Source: Nansenia antarctica
Lineage: Eukaryota > Chordata > Actinopteri > Argentiniformes > Microstomatidae
DNA: 64,000 nt
Assembly: GCA_963989245.1 (NCBI GenBank)
Contig: OZ022341.1
Span: 65,833,357 to 65,897,356 of the forward strand
Direction: 5' to 3'
Positions 30,665-39,291 of this stretch are shown here, piece by piece. Position 1 is the stretch's first letter. Each line of letters opens with the position of its first letter. The notes below the pieces were generated by a model. That model ran no database searches. It was not told the origin of the DNA and saw nothing but the letters and a program-made list of their open reading frames with translations. A program made the translations under genes and the position numbers.

Positions 30665-31079
30665 ATCAAAAATCAGATTAAAAGACCCGAACTACCCACT
30701 GTACATACTTTGTGTTTTGTCCCCCGCCCCCACCTGTGGTGTATGTCCCCACCTGTCCTACCCGCTGTACATACCTGATGTTTTGTTGTATTGTATATCT
30801 AGTATTGTTCTTCCCATGATGGATGTATTTTTATCTTGTAGATAGTAATAGTTATTTGTCTGTATTATCTTGTAGATAGTACTAGTTTTTTTTTTTTTTT
30901 TTCCTGTCTGTCTTACATGTAACGATGAATTGAAAATCAAGGACCCCAATTGAAATAAGCCAGTGGCTTTCTTGGGTTTTTATCCTTTTAGTTGACCTTG
31001 TATGTAATATGTACTTACATGTACCTACTTCTGCAAATCTTCTAATAAAGTTTTCAATCAATCAATCAATGTTCATGTT

Positions 31080-31265
31080 TTTACCCCCCCTAAGGCACCC
31101 TGTTTATAAAGCTCTCACTGGCACAGCACCAGAATATGTTCAGGTCAAAGAGATTTGGTGAGGCTGCATTCTCATGTTATGCTCCAGGGTTAGGGTTAGG
31201 GTTATTGCCTTTAAATGACTAAATCATTAAATTAGGATTATATAAGGATCGGAGCACTTTGAGCT
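31080..31265 (+). mobile_element. L2-like LINE fragment with internal deletion
   Basis: VYKALTG..APEY-type coding (TTTATAAAGCTCTCACTGGC) joins AGAGATTTGGTGAGGCTGC directly, skipping the segment that elsewhere carries the minisatellite. Includes a short TTAGGG run at about 31186-31205 and ends near TTGAGCTGCAACGTTTGCAG. Confidence 0.65.
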
Positions 31266-31374
31266 GCAACGTTTGCAGACTCTAATGTGTGTTTCTGTTT
31301 TTCATGTGTTCAGTTTTTCCCCTATGATAAAGTTAATGAGCTATATGTGTATGGGCTGACAACTGTCACCATAA

Positions 31375-31609
31375 TAGTAAGTAAGTAAGTAAGTAAAGCT
31401 TTATTTATACAGCACCTTTCATACAAGAAATGCAGCTCAAAGTGCTTTACAACAAGAATAAAAACATAAAGTGAATATAAAAACATATACATCGTTTTAA
31501 TATTGCCTTTATTAAATGACTAAATCATTCAATGATGATTATAGAACGATTGGAGCACTTTGAGCTGCGACGTTTGCAGGAAAAGCTGCTATACAAATAC
31601 AAATACATC

Positions 31610-31655
<46 letters not shown>
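31375..31655. mobile_element. L2-like 3' ends: minus copy (31375-31490) and plus copy (31495-31655)
   Basis: The first is the (AGTA)n-starting 3' UTR also seen at 6824-6960 (AAGCTTTATTTATACAGCACC). The second is the + strand L2 3' UTR (GAGCACTTTGAGCTGCGACG) with an (ATT)n tail of about 14 triplets. Two LINE 3' ends therefore sit tail to tail. Confidence 0.7.
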
Positions 31656-31699
31656 CCTCGAAATATCTCTAAACGGATCATAGAAGCTCAAAGTGGAGG

Positions 31700-31806
31700 A
31701 GATCTCCACGCGTGCATGCGCATGGTGACATCAGCCCTCCGCCTTCACACGCACACGCACGGCGGGGAGGAGGGCGTGGCTTGATGACGCATTGCGGTGT
31801 GTGTGT

Positions 31807-31839
<33 letters not shown>

Positions 31840-32186
31840 TGTGTGTCATTCCCTCTCTCGCCTCAACCTGCAGCCTGGCAGCCCCCCGACACAGACCTGC
31901 AGCCCCCCGACACAGAATAATGCATTCTAGCTGGGCGTGCGAAGTGGCACCGTGACAGCGCAGACTTCCTTCGCCTTTTCCCTTTTTCCCGATTCTCTCT
32001 TCAACCTCTTTAACATGTATACATACGTGTAGTATGAGATAGATATAGATATAGATAGATATAGATATATATATATATATATATATATATGAGATATGGC
32101 TGAAGTGGTGAGAGTGACCCAGGCTTGGGTCGGATGATCTGACGGATCCATCTGCTGCTGATTGATTCATCTGATCTCACCGCGGA
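31700..32186 (+). promoter_or_regulatory. Putative promoter/5' UTR of a KIF21A-like gene
   Basis: CpG-bearing stretch with GGGCGTGGC (GC-box-like, about 31772), TGACGCA (CRE/AP1-like, about 31786) and the Z-DNA-prone tract, leading to the ATG at 32187. No TATA box at a fitting distance except the AT microsatellite. Supported only by composition and by the downstream exon. Confidence 0.35.
31797..31848. repeat. (TG)n(CG)n(TG)n alternating purine-pyrimidine tract
   Basis: GTGTGTGTGTGTG, then about eight CG dinucleotides, then (TG)n. A classical Z-DNA-prone sequence, 340 bp upstream of the putative KIF21A start codon. An (AT)n/GATA tract follows at 32036-32092. Confidence 0.9.
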
Positions 32187-32233
32187 ATGACGTCGATCGG
32201 ACAGGACGAGAGCTCCGTGCGTGTGGCGCTGAG
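32187..32233 (+). CDS. Probable first coding exon of KIF21A-like kinesin
   Basis: ATG followed by 15 codons and two bases, then a GTCAGT donor. The peptide MTSIGQDESSVRVAL(R) matches the start of vertebrate KIF21A (an initiator region followed by DESSVRVAVR, where the first motor-domain strand begins). KIF21A is a plus-end kinesin-4 family motor acting in axons and at microtubule tips. The CGCGGAATG context is acceptable for initiation. The expected next exon (IRPQL.. onward) was not found downstream, where 31 kb of repeats and histone genes follow, so either intron 1 is very long or the exon is detached. The match covers only about ten residues, so treat as probable. Confidence 0.55.
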
Positions 32234-32277
32234 GTCAGTCACCGATATGTTCTTGTATTAATAACACGTATGGAGCT

Positions 32278-32292
32278 GTGTGTGTGTGTGTG

Positions 32293-32329
<37 letters not shown>

Positions 32330-32330
32330 A
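32278..32330. repeat. (TG)n microsatellite
   Basis: About 25 TG dinucleotides with one TGATG break, 45 bp after the putative KIF21A donor. Confidence 0.95.
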
Positions 32331-32355
32331 TTATACGCAGCAGCAGGGTCAGGGT

Positions 32356-32356
32356 A

Positions 32357-32394
<38 letters not shown>

Positions 32395-32409
32395 CCCCCG
32401 CCCCAGGCC

Positions 32410-32446
<37 letters not shown>

Positions 32447-32741
32447 CCCCGCCCCAGGCCTGTCTGTCTGTCTGTCTGTCTGTCTCCCCGCCCCAGGCCT
32501 GTCTGTCTGTCTGTCTGTCTGTCTGTCTCCCCGCCCCAGGCCTGTCTGTCTGTCTGTCTGTCTGTCTGTCTCCCCGCCCCAGGCCTGTCTGTCTGTCTGT
32601 CTGTCTCCCCGCCCCAGGCCTGTCTGTCTGTCTGTCTGTCTGTCTCCCCGCCCCAGGCCTGTCTGTCTGTCTGTCTGTCTGTCTCCCCGCCCCAGGCCTG
32701 TCTGTCTGTCTGTCTGTCTGTCTGTCCCCCCGCCCCAGGCC

Positions 32742-32781
<40 letters not shown>

Positions 32782-32878
32782 CCCCCGCCCCAGGCCTGTC
32801 TGTCTGTCTGTCTGTCTGTCCCCCCGCCCCAGGCCTGTCTGTCTGTCTGTCTGTCTGTCTGTCTCCCCGCCCCAGGCC

Positions 32879-32911
<33 letters not shown>

Positions 32912-33806
32912 CCCCGCCCCAGGCCTGTCTGTCTGTCTGTCTGTCTGTCTCCCCGCCCCAGGCCTGTCTGTCTGTCTGTCTGTCTCCCCGCCCCAGGCCT
33001 GTCTGTCTGTCTGTCTGTCTGTCTCCCCGCCCCAGGCCTGTCTGTCTGTCTGTCTGTCCCCCCGCCCCAGGCCTGTCTGTCTGTCTGTCTGTCTGTCTCC
33101 CCGCCCCAGGCCTGTCTGTCTGTCTGTCTGTCTGTCCCCCCGCCCCAGGCCTGTCTGTCTGTCTGTCTGTCTGTCTGTCCCCCCGCCCCAGGCCTGTCTG
33201 TCTGTCTGTCTGTCTGTCCCCCCACCCCAGGCCTGTCTGTCTGTCTGTCTGTCTGTCCCCCCGCCCCAGGCCTGTCTGTCTGTCTGTCTGTCTGTCCCCC
33301 CGCCCCAGGCCTGTCTGTCTGTCTGTCTGTCTGTCTGTCCCCCCGCCCCAGGCCTGTCTGTCTGTCTGTCTGTCTGTCCCCCCGCCCCAGGCCTGTCTGT
33401 CTGTCTGTCTGTCTGTCCCCCCGCCCCAGGCCTGTCTGTCTGTCTGTCTGTCCCCCCGCCCCAGACCTGTCTGTCTGTCTGTCTGTCCCCCCGCCCCAGG
33501 CCTGTCTGTCTGTCTGTCTGTCTGTTCCCCCGCCCCAGGCCTGTCTGTCTGTCTGTCTGTCTGTCCCCCCGCCCCAGACCTGTCTGTCTGTCTGTCTGTC
33601 TGTCCCCCCGCCCCAGACCTGTCTGTCTGTCTGTCTGTCTGTCTGTCTCCCCGCCCCAGACCTGTCTGTCTGTCTGTCTGTCCCCCCGCCCCAGGCCTGT
33701 CTGTCTGTCTGTCTGTCTGTCCCCCCGCCCCAGGCCTGTCTGTCTGTCCCCCCGCCCCAGGCCTGTCTGTCTGTCTGTCTGTCTGTCTGTCCCCCCGCCC
33801 CAGGCC

Positions 33807-33842
<36 letters not shown>

Positions 33843-34064
33843 CCCCCGCCCCAGGCCTGTCTGTCTGTCTGTCTGTCCCCCCGCCCCAGGCCTGTCTGTC
33901 TGTCTGTCTGTCTGTCTGTCCCCCCGCCCCAGGCCTGTCTGTCTGTCTGTCTGTCCCCCCGCCCCAGGCCTGTCTGTCTGTCTGTCTGTCTGTCCCCCCA
34001 CCCCAGGCCTGTCTGTCTGTCCCCCCGCCCCAGGCCTGTCTGTCTGTCCCCCCGCCCCAGGCCT
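32356..34064. repeat. 1.7 kb VNTR: (TCTG)n blocks joined by CCCCGCCCCAGGCC
   Basis: About 40 units, each with 2-10 TGTC tetramers followed by CCCCGCCCCAGGCC (variants CCCCACCCC and CAGACC). Nested polymorphism: tetramer number varies within each unit. Because stops cannot arise from these units, several frames on both strands stay open for 550-628 codons; none is a gene. Strong strand asymmetry (C+T rich on +). Confidence 0.97.
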
Positions 34065-34466
34065 GCTGCTGCGTCATCTGTGACAGACAGACAGTGACAC
34101 GGCGACAACAACAACTCACAAGCATGATGTCATTCTAACACAGTGACCCATTTTTTTCCCTAGGAGACAGTTCTGTTGTGTTTTGTTGGTGGCAATTGTG
34201 TTGCCGTGTTTTTTGCAGGACATAGTCAGTGTAGCAGCTAAATCCGTTGCATCTTTCTCCATGATGATGATGTTGTTGTTGTCCGGTTCATCTGGGTGCA
34301 TGGTGGAGGCTGCAGGGGGGATTTGCAGTTCTGCATCTGATGCAACTGTTGTCGCCAGGCGCTGCTAGTGATGCTGCGTCATTACATACAGGACCTCTAC
34401 ACGCCCAGAGAGGATGGTACATGGTAGATGGACTGCACTTATACAGACTGACTTATATAGCTATGA
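34065..34466. other. No assigned gene; possible coding-like stretch on the minus strand
   Basis: On the minus strand about 34340-34230 reads without stops and contains STMHPDEPDNNN and EKDATDLAATLTMS, with a Kozak-compatible ATG. Composition looks coding-like, but I recognise no family and see no good splice donor, so I do not call a gene. Confidence 0.3.
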
Positions 34467-35262
34467 ATAAAAAAGAAACCAGCGCCCACGGCAGGGTTTC
34501 CGTTAGAAAAATTTGCCGTCGGACATCGTGTCCGGGAAGAATTCGATTTACCGGACAAACGTGATATATTCCGGTCATCATATTAAAATATATAAAAATT
34601 TTTTTTTCCAAAATCATATATTTTTTTCCTCCAAATCTAATGTTTGTCGCGGTGATTACTGTTGTGTAGCGGCCTATATATGCCATTTAATGTCTATTTC
34701 TCATCCGATACGATTAGATGCGAGCTATATAATATATAATAATATAACATGATTTGACGCATGCGCGCTATGCCATGCGTCAAATCCAGCGCTGAACGGG
34801 TCCAGCGCTGAACGGGCGCCTCACTGGGAACTGAACAGACAGCATCGATCAATGAACGGACTCCACATTACGTTAACTGAAGTTTGTTAAATTGTTTGGG
34901 ATTCATGTGAGTTTTCTATTTTCTCTTTACAGTTTTACCCTTTTTTTTTTTTTAAATCAATAAAACAACGTCATTTCTATAAGTCTCGCTGGTTGGGAAG
35001 GCATTTCGTTTAGCTCGGGAGTATGACAATGGGAAGAACATAACTGTTTATTGAGAAACAATTGATAGGCAGTCTGGGATACGTATATAAAGAAATACCA
35101 CAATGTCTAGATGTATAACATTTTATTGAACAGTAACAGTGCAAGCATGTAGGCTACGGGGAACAGGGATTTTGGTCAGTAGGTCCTTTGTACAGAGGGC
35201 GTTTCTCTCCGACAACGCGTTCCCAGGTACCATGGAAGTCATAGGTAGTCCAGCACACTGAC

Positions 35263-35303
<41 letters not shown>

Positions 35304-35314
35304 GGCAGACAGAC

Positions 35315-35367
<53 letters not shown>

Positions 35368-35369
35368 GT
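35263..35369. repeat. (CAGA)n microsatellite
   Basis: About 26 CAGA tetramers with CAGG and TAGA variants. Confidence 0.95.
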
Positions 35370-35639
35370 CAGCTTACTTCTACCCTTTTGAGTGGAATTA
35401 CTCCTTTAATTAGCTGTTAGCCATCTCAAAGCCCCCTGAGTTGCTCGTCAACACTGAGAATAGACCACATTATAGAAACCAAAACACCGTTTTTTTAAAT
35501 CCACAGGGAATAACCGAGAGTGTAAGGAAAGGCACACCCAGCGCTGTCAGTGGTGGGGAGACTTGAAGTGGCTTTGCTTGATTTCCATCACAGATTCAAG
35601 GATTGAAACACTGATGAAAATAGGGAGTAATAGTGATGG

Positions 35640-35790
35640 GATTATTTTAGATTATTTTAGATTAGATTAGATTAGATTAGGTGAGATTCAACTTTATTGT
35701 CATTGCAGAGTACAAGTACCAGACAACAAAATGCAGTTTAGCATCTAACCAGAAGTGCAAATAGTGATATAAAAACAAACACTTAACTTT
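35640..35790 (-). repeat. LINE 3'-end remnant with (GATTA)n tail
   Basis: ATTAGATTAGATTAGATTAG followed by TTCAACTTTATTGTCATTGC and GTACCAGACAACAAAATGC, the minus-strand 3' end of a LINE family resembling the (ATTC)n-tailed one. Fragment only. Confidence 0.6.
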
Positions 35791-35984
35791 CGGGGAAACT
35801 GCTAAAATAAAATAAATTAAATAAATTAAAAAAGAAAGCGACTATTAGCACCGCCGAATGACAACAAACGTATGAGTAATGAGTAAAACAATGTCACTTT
35901 TATAGTATGTTGTTTAACTTGCCGTTCGGTCGCCATGGCTCTGGTGTGTGTAGCAGCTTCAGCTAGCTGGCTGGAAACTTCTAG

Positions 35985-36124
35985 GGGTGCGTTCGTAAAC
36001 ACGCTCTGAGAGCGCCGGAGCGCACGCTGGCTTCGATGTCACAGAGCGACCGAGTCGTTCGATTGGACGAGAGGCGTTCCGCGAGTGCTGATCGGATTTC
36101 CAGAGCGTGTTTACGAACGCACCC
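35985..36124. mobile_element. 140 bp MITE with 24 bp inverted repeats
   Basis: Ends GGGTGCGTTCGTAAACACGC and GCGTGTTTACGAACGCACCC are perfect inverted repeats. AG flanks both sides, a possible 2 bp duplication. The interior is GC-rich with imperfect internal symmetry (GAGCGCCGGAGCGC). Nested inside the hAT-type element. Confidence 0.85.
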
Positions 36125-36257
36125 AGCCAGTTTTAGCGAATTGTATTCAAAGGGAATTATTTTCACCGGACAATATGTCCGACGACTTTTCAATTTGTCG
36201 GACTTCACCAAATTTTACCGGACAAAGACCGGCAATTGCCGGTTAACGGAAACCCAG

Positions 36258-36985
36258 GCCCACGGGTGAGGAGGAGGGACGGATGAGGCCAGCAGCCAGG
36301 GAGTCATTGATGTCACACTCCATGGCCTCCCGTTCGGGTTTAGAGATGCTGTACAGGCGGCTGCTAGGAAGGGGTGCTCCGGGCAGTAAGTCAATGGCGC
36401 AATCATAGGGCCGATGAGGGGGTAGGGAAAGGGCTAGCTGTTTACAAAACACCTGTTGGAGGTCCCGATACTCCGGCGGAATAGAAGACAGGTCAGGGAC
36501 CTCTGGTCTGGGTGCCTGGGAGGAAACAGAAGTTGACACAGCGGACCGAAGGCAGGTGGCATGACACTCGAGGCTCCAACTATCTACCCTGGCATGGGCC
36601 CAGTTGATATTAGGGTTATGTCTAGCCAGCCAGGGGTGACCCAGAACAATGGGAGCATGGGGAGTGCATGTGATGAAAAAACTCACCTCCTCCTGGTGGT
36701 TGCCGGACAGTAACATTGACACAGGCTCCGTCCTATCCGTAACCTTGGCGAGGAGCCTGCCATCCAATGCGATGGCCTCTAGGGGCGCATCTAGGGGACT
36801 GGTGGAGAGACCTAACTGCTCTACCAGAGACACATCCATAAAATTGCCATCAGCACCAGAGTCAATGAGAGCAGGGAACACAGTGGACTGACCTTTAACG
36901 GTGATAGTGGCGTTGAGCTGGGTCCGGGTGCGGGGAGAGGCAGAGATAGCAGAACGGCTCGTTAGGGTCCTCCCCTCTCCTAACG
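36258..36985 (-). pseudogene. Sushi-like pol: protease and start of RT
   Basis: Protease with ALIDSGADGNFMDVSLV and a conserved VLGHPWLARHNPNINW segment, then the linker to RT with LYSISKPEREAMECDINDSL and AGLIRPSSSPVG. The 8 bp hAT duplication lies at this point; the next residues (GAGFFF) are found beyond the insertion at 34491-34467, after which the sequence diverges. Confidence 0.85.
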
Positions 36986-38044
36986 AGCCTGCCGGTTTAA
37001 CGGCCGAGTGGGACAGGTGGAGAGGTAATGTCCAAGCTCCCCACAGTAAAGGCAGCTGTTGTTCTCCAAAAGCCGGCGGCGCTCCTCCTGGCTGAGACGC
37101 ATCCGACCAAGCTGCATAGGTTCGGGGACAGAGGACATCTCCTCTCTAGGAGTGACGTCGGGCTGAAAAGGGCGAGAATAATTAATTGGGTCTAGAGAAA
37201 ACGAAGCACGCCGGGTGACGAAGTTAACGGGGGAACGACTTCCGCGTTCCCGTCTCCGTTCTGTTAGGCGATTATCCACTCTGATAGCCAGGGAGATTAA
37301 TCCATCCAGATCGGAGGACTCCGGATGTGACACCAGCTCGTCCTTGATGGTCTCCGCGAGTCCACCGGTGAACGCCGCGATGAGGGCTGCATCGTTCCAC
37401 CCACTCTCAGCTGCCAGGGTGCGGAAACTAATAGAATAGTCAGCTACACTCCGAGTGTCCTGACGGAGGGCGAGAAGGCGTTTGGAAGCGTCCTGTCCCC
37501 GGATCGGATGATAAAATATTTTCCTCATCTCACCGGAGAAGGCTGCGTAGGAAGCAATGAGCGGGTCCCGTCTCTCCCACAGCGCCGACGCCCACTCCAG
37601 AGCGGCCCCACGGAGGAGACCGATTACCAGGTAAACCCGACCACGGTCTGTGGAGAAGGACGTAGGCTGTTGTTCTAACACTAGCTCACACTGCATGAGG
37701 AACGAACGGCAGCAACCCTGTTTGCCGTCGTAACGATCCGGCATGGGGACCCGGGGCTCTCGGATCACAGGAGCGGGCAGGCGCTGGGGGGCGGTCGGTG
37801 TAGCATTAGCAACGGCGGCTACTCCCGTGTCCTGGAAACTGGTCAGAGTTGTGTTAAAGTCACGGAGCCTCGCCACAATCTCCTGTAGGAGGGAGTCGTG
37901 TCTCTCCAACGCGGTGTAATTACTGGACCTGCGCACTGGGCTTCTGGACCTTGAGTGTGCTTGGGATCCAGATCTGCTTCGGCGCTTAGAGTACGATCGG
38001 GACCGGTCCCGACGGACTGTCTCGGTGTCTGCTGGGTTCGACAT
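36980..38044 (-). CDS. Gag of the sushi-like retrotransposon
   Basis: Intact frame of 354 codons from MSNPADTETVRRDRSRSYSK. An Arg/Ser-rich N-terminus, a coiled segment (LLQEIVARLRDFNTTL), capsid-type sequence (MPDRYDGKQGCCRSFLMQCE, LALRQDTRSVADYSISFRTL) and a C-terminal CCHC knuckle (CLYCGELGHYLSTC). This layout is that of the sushi/Mart lineage related to mammalian PEG10 and RTL genes. It encodes the shell of the intracellular particle. It begins only 13 bp inside the LTR. The pol frame follows in the -1 frame with a short overlap, as in sushi elements that use ribosomal frameshifting. Complete as a frame, but the element around it is broken. Confidence 0.85.
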   Translation of the reverse strand: MSNPADTETVRRDRSRSYSKRRSRSGSQAHSRSRSPVRRSSNYTALERHDSLLQEIVARLRDFNTTLTSFQDTGVAAVANATPTAPQRLPAPVIREPRVPMPDRYDGKQGCCRSFLMQCELVLEQQPTSFSTDRGRVYLVIGLLRGAALEWASALWERRDPLIASYAAFSGEMRKIFYHPIRGQDASKRLLALRQDTRSVADYSISFRTLAAESGWNDAALIAAFTGGLAETIKDELVSHPESSDLDGLISLAIRVDNRLTERRRERGSRSPVNFVTRRASFSLDPINYSRPFQPDVTPREEMSSVPEPMQLGRMRLSQEERRRLLENNSCLYCGELGHYLSTCPTRPLNRQAR

Positions 38045-38057
38045 GGCCAGATCGTAC

Positions 38058-38656
38058 TGTCACGACCAGAGGGCGGAACCCAGAAGCAGACAACGGAGAA
38101 CAGGTAGTGCAACAATAATAGATATTTATTGTAGGGTTGGGGTGTTTAGGGGAATCAGGCTGGAGGTAGGTAGAACCGGCAGGGGGTCGGGCAGGTAGGC
38201 AGGTAGTCGGACAGGCAGGAGGTCAGGCAGGTAGGCAGGTAGTCAGACAGGCTGGGGTCAGGCAGGCGGAGTGGTCGGCAGACAGGCAGGGGATTAGGCA
38301 GGCGGAGTGGTCGGCAGACAGGCAGGGGGTCAGGCAGGTAGAGTGGTCGGCAGACAGGCAGGGGGTCAGGCAGGTAGGCAGGTAGTCAGACAGGCAGGAG
38401 GTCAGGCAGGTAGGCAGGTAGTCAGACAGGCAGGAGGTCGGCAGGCAGGGAATCCTTTAACGGGGAACAGGGAGAATAGGGTTAGGCTAGGGTAACGGGT
38501 AACGTATAGAGTAGAGGGAACGAACACTGGGACCAACCATTAAGTGGCTACGATCTGGCGTTGACTGGAACCAGTCGCGGTCTTAATCGGCCACACCTGG
38601 CGCCACTGATAGCCGGCTGATGAGCCGGGGGCGGAGCTGGGGGCGGAACTGTGACA
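38058..38656 (-). repeat. 5' LTR of the sushi-like element
   Basis: 599 bp, TGTCACAGTTCCGCC at the start and GGTCGTGACA at the end (minus strand). It includes about 290 bp of (GGCAGGTAGGCAGGTAGTC)-type subrepeats at 38160-38450 and a pair of GGGGGCGGAGC motifs. Only one LTR is present. Confidence 0.8.
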
Positions 38657-39195
38657 GTTTTAAGATTTTTCTAAGTTGACCAAGGGCTGCCAGGCATAGA
38701 TAAGACCTGGTATGCTACTTGGTCTCATGTTGGTTTTGTCTATTCTGGTTTAGGTTTAGGGTTTAGGGTTAGGGTTAGGGTTGTGTCTGTCCCACTTTTT
38801 GCGCTGTCTGTCATGAATCACCCGTTTTTTTTATGTGTCGTATCTTTTGCTTTATCATTCTTTATTGTTTTATCATTTCTTTATTTGTTGTAGCATTCTT
38901 TATTGTTTCTTTGTTTGGATTATTTTGCATATGGTTTATTTGTTATGTTGATTTTATGATTTTTCTGATTTGACCAAGGGCTGCCAGGCATAGATAAGAC
39001 CTGGTATGCTACTTGGTCTTTTTTGTTGTCGTCTTTTTTGTCTATTCTATGTCTGTCCCACATTTTGTGTTGTGCTGTCTGTCATGTCTCACTGTGTTAT
39101 TTACGTATCGTATCTGTATGTGTTTGTGAATAATTGTAAATAACGGACTGAAAAAATTATCTGTGAAATGTATTTTTGATAAAAAATAAAAATAC
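38657..39195 (+). mobile_element. LINE-like 3' UTR, two tandem copies, joined to 5S rRNA sequence
   Basis: Two related segments (38657-38945 and 38946-39195) share GGGCTGCCAGGCATAGATAA and GACCTGGTATGCTACTTGG, a potential stem-loop (CCAAG..CCAGG...CCTGG..CTTGG), then TTTGTCTATTCT and CTGTCCCAC. The second ends GATAAAAAATAAAAATAC exactly where 5S rRNA sequence begins. The A-rich end fits a non-LTR retrotransposon tail. TTTAGGG/TTAGGG repeats at about 38752-38785 lie in the first copy. Identity with a 5S-specific family (Mutsu, Tx1 clade) is an inference. Confidence 0.45.
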
Positions 39196-39291
39196 GCCCG
39201 ATCTCGTCCGACCTCGGAAGCTAAGCAGGGTTGGGCCGTGTTAGTACCTGGATGGGAGACCGCCTGGGAATACACGGTGCTGTAAGCTTTT
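39196..39291 (+). rRNA. 5S rRNA, 5'-truncated (lacks about the first 26 nt)
   Basis: Reads GCCCGATCTCGTCCGACCTC, GGAAGCTAAGCAGGGTTGGG, TTAGTACCTGGATGGGAGAC, CGCCTGGGAATAC and ends GGTGCTGTAAGCTTTT. It corresponds to nucleotides 27 to the end of vertebrate 5S rRNA. The internal control region (box A, intermediate element, box C) is present with several substitutions, and a T4 terminator follows. Without the first 26 nt the 5S stem I cannot form, so it is a pseudogene or the 3' half of a gene interrupted by the upstream element. Confidence 0.85.

Larger units (their letters stand above)
22768..31070 (+). mobile_element. LINE (copy B), split by an LTR retrotransposon (22768-24617 and 29732-31070)
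   Basis: The two halves join at GGAAGC/ATATTAGG to give one LINE with partial endonuclease, reverse transcriptase and 3' UTR ending in (CAAT)n. It lacks the beginning of the endonuclease. The frame is open throughout both halves, in contrast to copy A. The insertion falls within the VPQGS-ILGPLL box of the RT. Confidence 0.9.
34492..36257. mobile_element. hAT-type non-autonomous element, 8 bp duplication
   Basis: Left end CAGGGTTTCCGTTA and minus-strand right end CTGGGTTTCCGTTA; both interiors carry repeated CCGGACA/GTCCGG motifs. A perfect 8 bp duplication GCCCACGG flanks it (34484-34491 and 36258-36265). No transposase frame. Nested inside are a (CAGA)n tract, a LINE 3'-end remnant and a 140 bp MITE. 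It splits the sushi-like gypsy pol. Confidence 0.92.
34467..38656 (-). mobile_element. Sushi-like Ty3/gypsy fragment with 5' LTR
   Basis: On the minus strand: LTR (38656-38058), gag, protease and the first RT residues, broken by the hAT-type element and then ending in the RT segment GAGFFF at 34467-34491. The rest of pol and the 3' LTR are absent, so the element is truncated. Confidence 0.85.

Noticed and set aside
32239..34138. Open frames of 550-628 codons on both strands
   Set aside because: They are read-through of the TGTC/CCCCGCCCCAGGCC VNTR; translated products are periodic and every frame is open.
34116..34380. Minus-strand coding-like segment with MHPDEPDNNN
   Set aside because: No recognised family, no donor site and no second exon; kept only as a remark.
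38752..38785. TTAGGG repeats as a chromosome end or fusion scar
   Set aside because: Only a few degenerate units inside repeat-derived sequence, with the same kind of short run in mobile elements at 31186 and 59070.
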